A DNA stretch of 6,113 nt, from NCBI GenBank assembly GCA_003448685.1, contig DLXW01000166.1:5151-11263 (forward strand), read 5' to 3'. Source of the stretch: Cyanothece sp. UBA12306. GTDB taxonomy: Bacteria > Cyanobacteriota > Cyanobacteriia > Cyanobacteriales > Microcystaceae. This document shows positions 5,348 through 6,113 of this stretch, one piece after another. A program made the translations under genes and the position numbers. How positions within the stretch are numbered: the first letter of the stretch is position 1; each line of letters starts with the position of its first letter. Under the pieces are notes generated by a model. It was given only the letters and a program-made list of their open reading frames with translations, had not been told where the DNA came from and did no database searches.

Positions 5348-5956
5348 TTATAGTTCATAATTTTCTTCAAACCATTTACGGGTCATAGGTTGTGCAACTT
5401 CAAGTCCTTCTCCACCTAAGATTTCTAAGGGTTCCCCGTCAATTTTTAACCAAACTTTCCCTTGATTATCTAAACTGGTTGCTGTATAAAGAACTTGTGC
5501 TAAACGTCCCATCATTGACGCACTGCCTCCCCCTGTAGTAAACTCCTGGGATAGGTTAATTTGGACTCCCTCTTTGTCTAAATTCACGCTAAGTAGTTTG
5601 GTTCCTTGAGGAATAGTTGTAGTATATTTAGAGTCTTTAGATCCTGCTAATAAAGTTTTGAATGCTGTTTCTAAGATTTGTTGATCTTCGCTCGATTTGG
5701 GAACACTAAGGGTACTAGTAAGTAATTTTAGTCGATTATCTTGGTCAGTTATCCAGTAGACTTGTCCTCGTTCAATCTTTTTGGGATCTTGACTAACAGG
5801 GTTTTCGGTGGGGTTAGTCGTCACATCTGGGGATGTTTTAAGATTATGGACAGCCCACCAAGTTGCAACGGTTCCAGTGGCTAAAATAGCTGCTATAATT
5901 CCACCGATAAAGCCAATAGATAGACGGTTATGTTGGTTATTTTGGTGATCATTCAT
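5348..5956 (-). CDS. Membrane-anchored GerMN-domain protein
   Basis: A 202-residue protein with a polar N-terminus, one hydrophobic segment (about 13-36, IGFIGGIIAAILATGTVATWW), a Thr/Pro-rich linker (about 41-62) and a GerMN domain (about 65-185). The domain reads VYWITDQDNRLKLL at its first strand, then ILETAFKTLLAG, then IPQGTKLLSVNLDKEGVQIN, LSQEF and LAQVLYTATSLDNQGKVWLKIDGE, all in the expected order. GerMN domains occur in spore germination protein GerM and in many non-sporulating bacteria; cyanobacterial versions are envelope proteins of uncertain function, often discussed in connection with the cell wall. The segment could be an uncleaved anchor or a signal peptide; no lipobox is present. 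The start is supported by GGAAGG ending nine bases upstream. It stands alone here, with no amidase or murein gene in view. Confidence 0.9.
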   Translation of the reverse strand: MNDHQNNQHNRLSIGFIGGIIAAILATGTVATWWAVHNLKTSPDVTTNPTENPVSQDPKKIERGQVYWITDQDNRLKLLTSTLSVPKSSEDQQILETAFKTLLAGSKDSKYTTTIPQGTKLLSVNLDKEGVQINLSQEFTTGGGSASMMGRLAQVLYTATSLDNQGKVWLKIDGEPLEILGGEGLEVAQPMTRKWFEENYEL

Positions 5957-6062
5957 TGACTATTACCTTCCCCTTTGACCAAAATTATTTTAGATTCTAA
6001 AGATGTTTTTCATCTATTTATCGAGATAATAGGGTCTAAAACCTGGCTTTTTAAAGCGAAAC

Positions 6063-6099
6063 GTTTTTGTGGCGAGGCATAAATCCTCGTTACAAAAAC
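6063..6099. repeat. REP-like intergenic palindrome
   Basis: GTTTTTGT (6063-6070) pairs with ACAAAAAC (6092-6099), and inside it CGAGG (6073-6077) pairs with CCTCG (6085-6089). The two bases between the stems (GG against TT) can form G-U pairs in plus-strand RNA, giving a 15-bp stem with a seven-base loop, CATAAAT. The core GCGAGGCAT resembles palindromes repeated in cyanobacterial intergenic DNA. It lies about 105 bases upstream of the GerMN gene. No T-tract follows, so it is not called a terminator. Confidence 0.6.
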
Positions 6100-6113
6100 A
6101 ACTTCTGTACGGG

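Noticed and set aside
6001..6015. AGATG-TTTTT-CATCT hairpin in the GerMN leader as a regulatory element
   Set aside because: The stem is only 5 bp and AT-rich; nothing links it to the ribosome site or a promoter.

Overview
The window looks like a piece of a cyanobacterial chromosome. The evidence is a CyanoQ (PsbQ-like) photosystem II lipoprotein, an AAA_35-type ATPase of the kind common in cyanobacteria, two HIP1 octamers (GCGATCGC at 317-324 and 4000-4007), heptamer G-rich repeats and moderately AT-rich DNA. A unicellular Cyanothece/Crocosphaera/Rippkaea-like organism would fit, but the genus is only a guess. All genes read like ordinary chromosomal genes. I see no integrase, transposase, CRISPR array or phage gene.

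Layout. 1-509 has no gene: it starts with a cluster of G-rich direct and inverted repeats (1-294) and ends in the leader of the first gene. 510-1262 (+) is aqpZ, a water channel. It converges on 1380-2732 (-), an AAA_35 P-loop ATPase of unknown role, with a terminator between them. The divergent region 2733-2990 leads to a 51-residue secreted microprotein gene (2991-3146, +) with its own promoter candidate, 5' hairpin, ribosome site and terminator. 3274-3714 (-) is a conserved-looking protein of unknown function. 3835-4686 (+) is an alpha/beta-hydrolase-fold protein that appears to lack its catalytic nucleophile. It is followed directly by psbQ (4736-5182, +), probably as one operon ending in a strong hairpin. 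5348-5953 plus its start codon (to 5956, -) is a membrane-anchored GerMN-domain protein. A REP-like palindrome lies at 6063-6099.

How the genes work together. Only the hydrolase-fold gene and psbQ are arranged so that co-expression is likely, which makes a role for the hydrolase-like protein in photosystem II or thylakoid biology a reasonable but untested guess. The other genes are single transcription units separated by hairpins. The items most worth a second look are the microprotein, the nucleophile-less hydrolase paired with psbQ, and the inverted quadruplex-prone repeat cluster at the left edge.
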